DNA of 64,000 bases from Paralichthys olivaceus. Its lineage: Eukaryota; Chordata; Actinopteri; Pleuronectiformes; Paralichthyidae. Shown here one piece after another: positions 1 through 11,053 of the stretch (within the stretch, counting starts at the first letter, position 1; each line of letters starts with the position of its first letter). The notes beneath the pieces were generated by a model. That model searched no databases, was not told the DNA's origin, and was given only the letters and a program-made list of their open reading frames with translations. The stretch lies in contig NC_091107.1 in assembly GCF_024713975.1 (NCBI RefSeq), forward strand, positions 11,211,501-11,275,500, given 5' to 3'. The translations under genes were made by a program, and so were the position numbers.

Positions 1-70
1 AAATTGCCGTATAGCCCCCATTGTTGCTTTATGCAAACCGTCTGGAGCTGGATAGGACACTCAGACACAT

Positions 71-78
71 ATGCAAAT
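71..78 (+). promoter_or_regulatory. Consensus octamer ATGCAAAT upstream of pou2f3 exon
   Basis: This is a perfect match to the POU2-class octamer, about 490 bases upstream of the first visible pou2f3 exon. Three more perfect copies on the opposite strand lie at 3561, 3709 and 5539 inside introns 1 and 2. Binding is inferred, not shown. Confidence 0.35.
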
Positions 79-557
79 CAGCCCTTCGGCCAGTGTATGG
101 TGCACTGCAGAGATGAACGTTCCTCCACTTAGAAAAATGCAGATGAGTACCCGTGAATTTCCAAAACTTTTTATTCTCACACAAGCTTCTCTTTGAATCA
201 TCAGGAATAACCGACAGGAGCCGGAGCAGCACAAACTGTTTACCTGAGGTGGGTCCCTCCTCCAATACAGACTCTTCAGTGGCTTTTAAAACCTCCGCAC
301 TGCCTCATGTCTCTCACACACATGAGCTGAGCTTTAATGACAGTTTAAATGAGAGTGGCAATGCTTTATGGTGCTGCCTCGCTTATGAATATTATAATTG
401 GGGATCACACAGGAGGGTGTGCAGCGTGTGTTCGCTGGTGTGGAGGGGAGGGCGCATTAGAATAAAGTCAAGAGCATTTTCCTGGGTGGCCTGAGTGCTT
501 CATTGTCCTGGTGAAGTTACTATCCAGTAGGAAAATCAGCTGTATTTATCATTACAG

Positions 558-1282
558 ATATTAAGATGAGCGCAGACACGGTGCCACAGACGGAGGCTCC
601 AGGTGAACAGGCAGGTAAGGATACTTCACCGTTCTCACGCCGCTGCATCCTCTGAACATACAGATAACTTGAGTGGACCCAGGAGAAGTGTGGTAGTGCT
701 CTGCTGTGTTTATTCGGTCACTGATAGTGATGCACAAGTTGGTTTATTGTCTTTTACATTTGAAAAAGCTGAATTTAAACTTTTTTTTTACATTAGAGAG
801 TAACTTTGTATCTGCTTCTAAATGAAGAGTATATAACAGGTTCTTACTTGTGTGTTGAATAATATTTTAAAGGAAAAATTAGACGAGTGATGTACTATTA
901 TGTATTTTATTATACAGTTAATTGTATTATTATTTATGTATTATTAATTATTTATGTTATTTGTCATTATTTATGTACTATTCCAGTGTCTGGATTATCT
1001 GAGTGGATGTTTTTTTTAGCTCAAGTGTGTCCACAGCATTTCAGTAAACACTGACTTTTTGGTCTCTAGGTTTAATCACTTATGTCAGTTCACTAGTGTA
1101 CTTTACACAAGGATTTATAAAAAAACTTTCCCACTGTGTTCGAGTAACACGTTTTTACAAAAACTTAACAAATCATTCCTCATATAATGGTCCATATGAT
1201 GTCTGGTGTGGTACAACTACAGGAAAACAGCAGCATTTAGATTTCACCACAGGGAGCCATATGTATGTGTGTGTGTGTGTGT

Positions 1283-1360
<78 letters not shown>

Positions 1361-3765
1361 CAGAGATAGAGATAGAGAGAGACAGAGTTGGATATGGTGG
1401 CAGTTGGTTGCTGTACCAGGATGCACCTGAGGCTGTTTGCTGAAAATTCTTGCTGCCCAGCGGCTGAGGACAGCAACAAGTCATAAAATAAAACCAGGAA
1501 CAAGCAAAAGAAAATGTGGAACCTTTATTGAAACAATGGTCATGTGACAGAAGTGAAGGTCTGTGCTGAATGTCCCTGTTTTTGTCAGTGTATGATCTTG
1601 GAGGGACATTTTGCTTGCATGTTATTAGGTGTCCTCAGTACCACAGTTGCAGTTACTTGCAGCTCTTATCAGTGGTCATGGTCCATTTTCAGGCAGCAAT
1701 GCATTATTATGTTATTTTTATTTTAGGTTCTACAGTTGAGGTGAATGACGTATAAGGTGGTAAAAGCATAAACAAATGTTAGCCAGAGAGCCAACCGCAA
1801 TGTGTCCGTCCACTGTTAACAGACCTTCTTATGCTGTTTAAAGACTGTTGACACGTGTTTGATTATTCACAATAACTAGGACATTTTTCTCTAAAAGTCC
1901 ATTTTTGTTTCAGTGCTGTGAGGATCACAGACTAAATTCAGCCCATCAGAACATCTGTGCAGGCAGAAATCTCAGAGACAAACGCAAACAAACGAAAGCA
2001 AAACATTCTACATACACGGAGAGATATCACAAACAGTGTGAGAAAAGGAGTGTTGTGTTCAATGTGGATGTTGAGCATCAAAATTATTTCCTTTACTCGT
2101 CAGGAGCTGTGTGGTGCAAAGCAACATCAAGCATTTGTTGATAGTTTCAGTATTTTTGTGACTTTAAATATATTTTTATTCAAAAAGTTAACTGGCTTTA
2201 TTGCTGAAAAAAGAAATCATGAATCAGTTTAGCATTAAGTTTCTCTCAAAAGTTGCTGTTGCAAAATTAATGGGATTTAAAAGTAATTTCTAGGATTTAA
2301 CTCCACAAATATTCAACAAAAATTATTGAAATTCAAATGCTGCTCCACATCAAGATGACAACCTGATCCTGTACACACAGTATTCAAGTCTCTTTCAAAC
2401 GGACAGTGCACATTAATTAATATGAGCACAGTGGAATGTAACAGTTAGCCTCTTCTTTCAAATTCGTTATCATAAGAGTTTAAAACAGTAAAAACAGTTT
2501 GAATAATGTAAACACATCAACTGAACTTTTAAACCTTCATAAATCGTGTATTGGAGGACTGCTGTAATTCAGTGACTGCCACATACGCTATTCTAACTGT
2601 GTGCAGGCTTTGAGTAATGAGTTCAGACTGCAAAAGGTACAAAATCAATTACACTAAATGTTGAGGTGGCTGTTGAGCTGTGTGGTGCAAAGCAACGTCA
2701 AGCATTTGTTGATAGTTTCAGTATTTTTGTGACTTTAAATATATTTTTATTCAAAAAGTGAACTGGCTTTATTGTTGAAAAAAGAAATCATGAATCAGTT
2801 TAGCGTTAAGTTTCTCTTTTCAAAAAAATCTTTGAGATTTGACGTGAGAAAGATCTCACGTCAAATAAACCAAATAGAACTGATGGTTAAAAAAGACTCA
2901 TCACTCTCGCTTTACACCTCCACACTTCTTTTCATTGAATCCCCTGCAAAGACCAAAACCAGCAATGACATGATCCTAATAATCAAAAGCAAATCCTGAT
3001 AAAAGTGCGAACAATTAAAGTTTATATGAACAATTTTGATACTGAACACACACAGTGTAGTTTAAAGTCATGTTTAAAACCACAAAACTAAAAACTACAA
3101 GGCCCAACTACTTGAAGAAATGACCATGCTTTTAATGAAAGCATATTTGTGACTCATGTTTTGCGTTGATTCGGAAATAACCGACCTGAGTGCCACAGAG
3201 TCACTGTTGGTTTTGGTCTTTTTATTGAATTTGTCAACAATAACAAAAAGTACAGACAAACTCCGGCCTGCATCAGCATATTCCTTAATTTACTGTCAAA
3301 ACAGAAATATAGGGTTATTTCGTTTTGTGTAATAACTCCACTCTTTGAGGATCACTAGGGGGGTGGAGCCAATCCCACCCGACATTGGGCGGGATACACT
3401 GTAGTGTGTATATGGTTTGTGGTGTTAGTATATCGTTTCAATATGATATTTTCCCTGAAGACTAACAGAAGAATCCCTTTAAATGGGTGTCTGCTAACCT
3501 TGTGTGTGTGTGTGTGTGTGCGTGTGTGTGAGAGATAAAGCCTTCATGCACTCAGGGCTGATTTGCATGTCTTAGTCATTTCCATACTGGAGTTTTGTCC
3601 ATGAAGATGGTTGTGTTGGGGGGTTAGTAGAGGAGGAGGGTGGGGGGGAGGGGGTGGGGGGGTGTACAGAGAGAGAGAGAGGGAGAGACTCCAGGTGGGG
3701 TCAGGGGTATTTGCATTGTGTCTCTAGTAGCTCTCTCTCCAATACCTTTCTCTCTCTCTCTCTCG

Positions 3766-3798
<33 letters not shown>

Positions 3799-6700
3799 TC
3801 CCAGGCACCCTATTTGACATTCAAATGATGAAGCTTTATCCAGCTTCATGAACTTTCTACCCTCCATCCGCTCCCTCCCTGTCTGCTGGGCACACACTCT
3901 ACACAGAGCGATGTGTATTCTTTATATATATATATATGTATATAAAAATACTTCCTAGTAATCTGCTTTTCTTTTGTATGCTGCGAGACATTTAGCATGA
4001 GTGGAGGAAGAAATAATTCACCTTAGTGAAAGTACTAATACCACATATTACTGTAAAATAATCCATACAGGTGGAAGTAAAAAGCTACTGAAGTTTATTC
4101 AGCAGAATTCATTTAAAGTATCAAAATCAAAAGTACAACTTCTGTGACGTTGATGATATTAGATCACTCACTCCACCTGGTTAATATTTTCTCTGATTAA
4201 TCAAATGATTGTCAGCTTTATAAAACTTAACTCAAATAATGAGAAGTACTACTCCATGATTAATTATCGTTTCATGTGAACATTTTTACATTTAGATTGA
4301 TCTGTTTTGTTGTATTTAGGTCTGATTTTAATGTTACATGTTTTATGTCTGTGTTTTAAAATTTCAATTTGTTAGAAATCATGTTAGAAATAAATGTTCC
4401 AACACTGACATATATATATTTATATTAGTATCTAAAACTATAATGAATCCAATAGTTATGTTAATGCTCAAAATACTGATGATTTAAAATGAGATGAGAT
4501 GAGAATAAAAACAGTGTTCACACACGTCGCTAACACTGAATGCTAACAGACTGTTATATGTCTATATGATTTGATTTTAGCCCAATTATAATAATCTCTT
4601 TCGTTCTTTTTTACATTTAGACCAACATGGAATCAACTTCCATCGACATGTGAGTAACAGAGTTCATCATCACTTCTTGGGTTTTAATCAGCAGGATTTA
4701 GTTTGTTAGTGACCCATAGATACTTGCACTGTGGCTTTTAGCAAATGATATTCAGAGGGAAATAATGTATTTGTTGGGGAACTACTTTCAGCTCAAGGAA
4801 AGGGATTTTTTTAAGCAAGTTGTTCGCAGTTTAAACAAATATTGTATTTATAAATTGGAACAGTTTTTAGGGTCTAAAGTTTTAAAATTGTCCAGCAAAG
4901 GTATGATTTCATTTTAAATAATGGCTCAGTAATGTCCTGCCACAGGTGGGTACTGTTTCCAACAACAGTGGGAATGATTGTAAATAAACTACCGGGGCTG
5001 TGTTCATCGTAACGAAGGAACATGTTACCCAGTGCAACTGTGTGGCTCAGTGATGTGTTTTAACAGTTTCTGAGCAACAATGGAGCCGTTGTACAAAGGA
5101 ACATTAAACTTCAGACCTTCTAACTCATGGACGGGATCAATTCAATGTTAGTTTTGAACTTTTATTGAGGTTTGTTGGTAAGAAAAATATAGAGGATCAA
5201 AAAACTTCATGTAGGTCAGTATTATTTGGCAGACTCAACAACGCAGCTCAGTTGGAATATAAACAGCCCGGAGCCAAGTGAAGGGCACCAAGTGTACCTT
5301 GATCCGAGACGTAACGTTGAATTGACTTTTGGATGTCTAACATCCTCAGGATAAACTACCTGCTCTCAGCACAGATGTCAATAATGGATGCCACCTCTTC
5401 ACAAGCACCTCAAATAGTTTGAAGCTATTTGGATACTTCTCCAAACAGACTTTTTGGCAGCGCAGAGCGCTTCTCTCAGTGCTCATGTTTTCAGGAAGTG
5501 CCATGGTTTTCAGGGGTGGGGTGGTTGGGTGGTGGGGTATTTGCATACTGGCTTGCCGGAGGGGAGGGAAAGACTCTCCATCACTCTTTGTGTAATGTTC
5601 AGTGACCAAACTGGTCCTGGAGACAGACTAAAAGTCTAGTTCTCTCAACTGTACAAAAACATATTGTTTCAAACGGATCTTTTCTGCTTTCAACACTTTA
5701 GATAAAGACAGAGAACATCAACGACTCACACCATCTAGGCTCACTGAAGACATGTCACCTGACACAGGGCTCTCCGATGCCTGGAGGTCAACTGCCTGGG
5801 GTAAGACACAGACACTGAGACTCAGTTCACATCACAAGTGGTCAGTTAAATACAGGTCTGAACACACCCCAACGCCCTGAATGTCTCCAGATCTGATCTC
5901 TTAGAACAAAACACACACAAACACATTGACAAAGACATTTTGTTTTCTTCACACTGGGTAAAACCAAAAATGCTGGTCTTTGCAAACACAACATGTTTAT
6001 ACCTGGTCTGAACAGGGCCTGAATCATTCAATCGTTCTGAGTACTTCTAAGCACATCATCTTACAGTATATGAGCGTATCATCAGGGATCGGTTTTCACA
6101 GGGTGGCAGTAATGGGAGAACTGGTCTGATTTAATCAAGTAAAAGTAGCAATACAACAAGATACAAGTACACTGCTAAAAGTAAAAGTTGTGCATTTTAA
6201 ATCTTACTGAATGGGAAACTATAATATAAAACAATTATACATCTCAATCTTTGGTGCATCAGTTTGTGTAGTTTGTTTCTTAAATTGAATATTTCTGATA
6301 TTTGGACTGGTGGTCCGACAACAAGACATTTGAGGGAGTCACAAATGAGGATGTTTAATATCTCATCATTATGTTTAATGTGATTATATGTTTCATACTA
6401 AAAACCTTTACCAGCGTAGTAACTAACTAAAGGCATCAGACATGTAATCGATAATTTCCTTCTGAAATATAGTGGAGCAGAAATATAAAGAAATGATAAA
6501 GCATAAAAACAAATATTATACAAATACGTCACAATTGGTGTCAAATAAAGTTCTTTTCTCAAAGTATTCTTTACCCCTGCAGAACTGCAGAACCACTCAA
6601 TGCCAAAGCTTAGCTGAGTTAAGATTAATTCTTCTGTTTCTGTATCTTGTTTTTCTCCAGGAGCTCACATCTCTCCACACAATGCAGGGGCTGGTTCTGA

Positions 6701-9700
6701 TGCCGCCTTCCCACCTGCCATCTCCCTCCTCCTTCCTGCTCTCCCAGGGTCCCACCAACCACCAAGGTGCAGTCTTCAAAACCTCCAATGAGTCAACTCC
6801 GCAAATCAGCTGCATGAATTATTTTCTGTGACTTAAGCCTGAAATACATGATGGTTTTATCCTCTTAAATACCACCGACAGCAGTTTATCCATCCACCCA
6901 GAAACTTAATTTCTTCATAATAAAAACCACAGTTTGCAGGAGTCTTGTTGCAGCAAACATATAATTCATCGAATACCTGTTTTCCTTTGCAGCTGTTCTG
7001 CAGCCGAACCTGCTGTCACTTCCCAGCCATAATCAAAGTGGTCTTCTTCAGCACCAACCTGGACTAGCTCTTACTCCACAGGTAAATCCAGACCACTTCC
7101 ATGAGACATGTGCTGTGCAAAGATGCTGTAATCAATATTTCTATCACATGATGACTTGTATGTGGTTTCATATCCCACAACTTTACTTTACTTTACTGCA
7201 GTCACACACTAGTATCAGCAGGTAACCTTGTTCATCGCCTCTGTTACACCTGGGATCTTAACGTTTTTTCCCCCTGTGATGTTTGTCTGATCCAGGCCAT
7301 GACTCGCTCTGGTCTGGCAGGACCGTCCATGGAGCACCACATGGACATGTCTCACCTGCAGATGCCTAAACACTTGTCAGTACCACTGCAGGAGGAACCC
7401 AGTGATCTGGAGGAACTGGAACAGTTTGCGAAAGCATTCAAGCAAAGACGCATCAAACTGGGCTTCACTCAGGTGAGAAAGAGAAAGAAACCCCCCAAAA
7501 GATGCTCTATCAGCTTCCTGTGGGCTCTAGGGTTCTACTTCAACACACCATTTTCAGAACAGTTTGGGTAGTTTCATGTGACACTTTTATATATTTGAGT
7601 TGCTTTTTAATCCAACAAATTGTGATGTTTCTGAGAAGACATGACAAGAAGTTCCCAGCAGCTTTATGGAGATTTAGTCTTTAGTCTCAGATGTCTCCCT
7701 CAGGTCATATGTATTGTTTGAGTATAAAGTCTGATACCTGGTCTGAGAATTTATTTTGTAACCGTAACTCTTCTCAGTTCTCAGGGTAATTCTCTACAGT
7801 AAATTACAACATGGTAATGAAATGATAGTATAATTATATTTAAAAAGATGTAAAAGTATGAAAGTGTCCTTAAATTCTTCCCAGATGGTGACTTTAGTCC
7901 AGTAAGTTGTACACTACCCTTTAATGATACAACAATCTGTTAGTTTTCTTTTTAAGATTCAAGATTGTTTCGACAGAAATTCTTAAATCAATAAGAATCT
8001 ACTTTCAAAATTCACAATGTTATTTTCATATTCATTACTGACTGTGCGTACTGTATTTTTGCTTGTACACAGTTTTTTTTTTTCAGTGGGATGAGGGAAT
8101 ATTAACATTTCATATGTGTTTAACTTGAACTGTTGTTTTCAGCCTTTCTGATTGTGTCTCATGTCTCATTCAGATGTGTATTTTGTATCCCTATCTTGTA
8201 TTTTTAATTATTTGTGTTTACCTATACTTTCCCTTCATTGTACCACTTGTATCATTTATTATTTAAAATGTTTTTAAGTCATTAAAGTTATATTTAACAG
8301 CATTGTGAATGAGGGCAAGCACTCAAAGACATTTTAGGTTACATGAAGGCAAATAATTAAATCGTTTTATATTTTCAACCCTCACATTAGACTGGTGCTG
8401 ATCCTGAAAACAGATGTTTCACTAGTTTCTCTACTTCAGTCAAATTCCCTCCACTGATGATGACTGGTAGACTTTGACTACTTGACTGATAATAGTTAAT
8501 GTGTGTATGTTCTTGATTACAGGGAGATGTGGGCCTTGCTATGGGGAAACTGTACGGCAACGATTTCAGCCAAACCACAATCTCTCGCTTCGAGGCTCTA
8601 AACCTGAGTTTCAAGAACATGTGCAAGCTCAAACCGCTGCTCGAGAAATGGCTGAGTGACGCAGGTACAACACAGTGATGAACATTTTTATTTTCATTGT
8701 TTTTAATCCAGAACCTCTGGTGATTCTAGCTTGATGGTTAAAATTATGAATATCTACGTTATATTTGTTTGTACATCAGAGAACTCCCCCTCTGACTCGA
8801 TGAGTAGCCCCACCTCTCTGCCCCCCTTGATGGAGGGCTACGGCCGCAAACGGAAAAAGAGGACAAGCATTGAAACGAACATCAAGCTGACTCTGGAGAA
8901 ACGTTTCCTTGATGTGAGTTCAATCAATAATTAATCTTATGGTGCTACTGCTCATTTTTTCTAATTTACGGAATTAATAAGTTGTGTAGTTTTTGTTCGG
9001 CACCTCAGGTCTGAATGGGTTGATACAATTTGTTTTTCTATGTCATTCATTACCAGAATGATAGAACTATGTTAAAATATCACTATCTTAATATAACTAA
9101 ATTATTATTATTATTATATGAAATATTATTATTTTAATCTTACCTTTACCTCTCGCATTTTAAAGGAGGAAATAATGAACCTTTTTGTTCTTCAGAACCC
9201 TAAGCCCAACTCTGAGGAGATAACCCTGATCTCAGAGCAGCTGGCCATGGAGAAAGAAGTGGTTCGAGTTTGGTTCTGTAATCGTCGTCAGAAGGAGAAG
9301 AGGATCTACTGCCCAGTGACCAGTTTACCTGTCAAATCACACAACTACAACTCCAGAATGGTTAGTCGACTAGAACACCAATGAGACCACCACACCTGAG
9401 ACTTATTGTACTATCTTCAGTCTCTAGTAACAGTCAGCATAATTCAGTGTTTACTTTAATATGCTCATATGCAAAGTTTAAACTGGTGACACAGACTCGA
9501 AGCTTTCAACAATAAGAATCATATTTTATAATAGTTTTAATCTGGTAAATTCACTTTCACTTTCTTCTTTAACAGTAAAATGAGTTGAAAACATAGATTG
9601 GATATTATCTTAAAATATCTGGTTTATTCATTAGACCTATTTTCACAGAAGCCCAGTAAATAGGCTGAAGTCACCAGCTTCATATACTGATATGGATTTT

Positions 9701-11053
9701 TTTCTTCTAAAAAAACAAAGCAAAATAAAAGTTCAATTTCAAGTCAGTCTCTAAAACAGTTTATTGTATCTTTTTTTTAAATTAAAATATGGATAAGGGC
9801 TAAATAAATCTACAAATATTTAAAGAAATAATAGTATCCTATCCTATACACCCTTCACTCTGTGAATTACTGGCATCCTGTTTCTTAGATATTGTGATAT
9901 ATAAATATGGAAATAGTTGATGAACAGGTTATTATATTTTATAGTCCTGATGTGTGGCAGGATTGATCTCAAACATTTCCACTCTGTTTTAGACCTCGGC
10001 ATCCAGATCCTACAGCCCTCTGACTTCAGGTGGTGGTAAGTTCTGTTTCTTGATAATGAATTACTTCATCGTGACTGACACTGGGGGGGTTACCTTGTGT
10101 ACTAATACATGGATGTTCCTCTATCACAACATCATCGTGTGAAAGTTTAATCTTGACCGTGGAAACATTTTTATCTCTTATCCTCTCATCCAGAGTTTAT
10201 TTGCACATTATTCTAAAATATATGGGAAAAGGTGTATGTGTTCACTGACAGTATCGTTTTGAACTTTTCCTTCCAGTTTCATCAAATTCGTCTCCAAACA
10301 GTTTAAGTCGTGAAGCTTCTCCCAACGGCCTGTCCACAGTCTCAGGATCTTTATCGTCTCAGGTGAACCCGGCTTCCTACAGCACACCAGGGTAAGAGAC
10401 AGTCACCTGAACACAGCAGACGCTGGAGAATGAAAGCTTTTAACTTGCAACTTGTTTCAACTTCGTCCTGAAGTGTTTAAAGAAATAATTCAATATTTTG
10501 TTAAATTAATTTTGTTGTTTTCTTTCTAAAAGTGAGATGAGAGACGTTTCATTCTCCTCATCACGTGTGTGAATATTTATTTAAATGTGTAATTATGCAG
10601 GGTAGGGTTGGCTTTTATAGCAGAGTATCAATCTTTAGGTAACATGGCTGATTATTCCCTTTCAACCCTGTAATGCAGACCAGACTTGAATTGCTGTTCA
10701 AGTTTTTTTGTTTGGCATTTCAAAATAGATTTTACAACAAACTATGTTTTTTACATGAATGTTGAATATTGTGCTGTGGTCGTTATCTGGTTAGCTTATC
10801 TTAGCCCACAGACACCGAAACAGGAAACAACTTTAACCTGCTGCTTTCCAAAAAGATCTGCATAACATATCTGTATAAACTCTGGTGTAAGCCTGTTTCC
10901 TAACATGTTGGACTCTCTTGAATGTTCAAGGTTTAATGGCTCAATTAAGTTTTGTGCCACTTCTATTTGTTTAAGTCAATAATCCTCTCACCCTCCCTCT
11001 GGCCTTTCAGCTCCTGGTACCGCTCCTGGAATCATGCTGCGTATCATCACTGA
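558..11053 (+). CDS. pou2f3: POU domain class 2 transcription factor 3 (Oct-11/Skn-1a)
   Basis: Sequence-specific DNA-binding protein that recognises the octamer ATGCAAAT in the nucleus; in mammals it specifies tuft/chemosensory cells and acts in epidermis. Coding exons: 566-614 (acceptor AG just before 558), 4621-4649, 5702-5800, 6661-6766, 6993-7081, 7296-7472, 8523-8664, 8780-8913, 9196-9360, 9993-10035, 10277-10391, 11011-11053. From the ATG at 566 this gives 396 aa (human about 436). The POU-specific domain is at about residues 157-230, split after GFTQ as in the family; the homeodomain is at about 252-311 and ends with [13 protein letters not shown]. The C-terminus [14 protein letters not shown] and the N-terminal blocks IKTEN and LVLMPPSHL match POU2F3 rather than POU2F1 or POU2F2. 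The codons before the ATG read D-I-K in frame, as in the human protein, so an earlier coding exon may lie left of the window. Product call sure; N-terminus less so. Confidence 0.95.
1263..1385. repeat. Compound GT/GA microsatellite
   Basis: A GT run of about 75 bases with one interruption passes directly into a GA/GATA run. It lies in pou2f3 intron 1. Open frames read through it (Cys-Val, Thr-His and Leu-Ser repeats) are artefacts. Confidence 0.95.
2104..2246. repeat. Direct repeat, copy 1 of a 143-bp intronic duplication
   Basis: The segment recurs at 2675-2817 in the same orientation with four visible mismatches (about 97% identity). The copies are 571 bases apart in pou2f3 intron 1, and the sequence between them is unrelated to either copy. 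Confidence 0.9.
2675..2817. repeat. Direct repeat, copy 2 of a 143-bp intronic duplication
   Basis: Partner of 2104-2246. It ends about 20 bases before a perfect 13-bp inverted repeat that is absent beside the first copy. Confidence 0.9.
2837..2866. repeat. Perfect 13-bp inverted repeat with 4-base loop
   Basis: ATTTGACGTGAGA at 2837-2849 and its exact reverse complement at 2854-2866 flank the loop AAGA. Each arm carries a TGACGTGA motif resembling a cAMP-response element. It could form a hairpin in RNA or a cruciform in DNA. Function unknown. Confidence 0.85.
3561..3568 (-). promoter_or_regulatory. Consensus octamer in pou2f3 intron 1
   Basis: ATTTGCAT on the plus strand, the reverse complement of the POU2 octamer. 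It lies close to a GT/GA-rich stretch and about 150 bases from another copy at 3709-3716. Confidence 0.3.
3709..3716 (-). promoter_or_regulatory. Consensus octamer in pou2f3 intron 1
   Basis: A second ATTTGCAT, between a GA-rich tract and a CT/CA microsatellite. Same reasoning as for the site at 3561. Confidence 0.3.
5539..5546 (-). promoter_or_regulatory. Consensus octamer in pou2f3 intron 2
   Basis: ATTTGCAT with the symmetric context TATTTGCATA, about 155 bases upstream of coding exon 3. It is the fourth perfect octamer in the first 5.6 kb. Confidence 0.3.
5830..6019. mobile_element. Decayed short non-autonomous DNA transposon (CAGACCTGG family)
   Basis: The right end reads ACCTGGTCTGAACAGGGCC, and the left part carries ATCACAAGTGGTCAG and ACAGGTCTGAACAC. 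These match the better preserved member at 20503-20660. The outer left inverted end appears to be lost. It lies in pou2f3 intron 3. The family is common in teleosts from general knowledge; the superfamily was not determined. Confidence 0.6.

Larger units (their letters stand above)
3495..3800. repeat. Cluster of GT, G-rich, GA, CT and CA simple repeats
   Basis: Within about 300 bases there is a GT run near 3501-3530, a G-rich tract at 3617-3662, a GA run near 3669-3686, a CT run at 3749-3775 and a CA run at 3775-3798. All lie in pou2f3 intron 1, and two octamer sites sit among them. Confidence 0.85.

Noticed and set aside
1096-1503. Overlapping frames coding Cys-Val, Thr-His and Leu-Ser repeats
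   Set aside because: They are translations of a GT/GA microsatellite on both strands, with no splice or family support.
7299-7571. Frame that continues past pou2f3 exon 6
   Set aside because: After GFTQ the frame runs into the intron; the next exon at 8523 continues the POU domain exactly.
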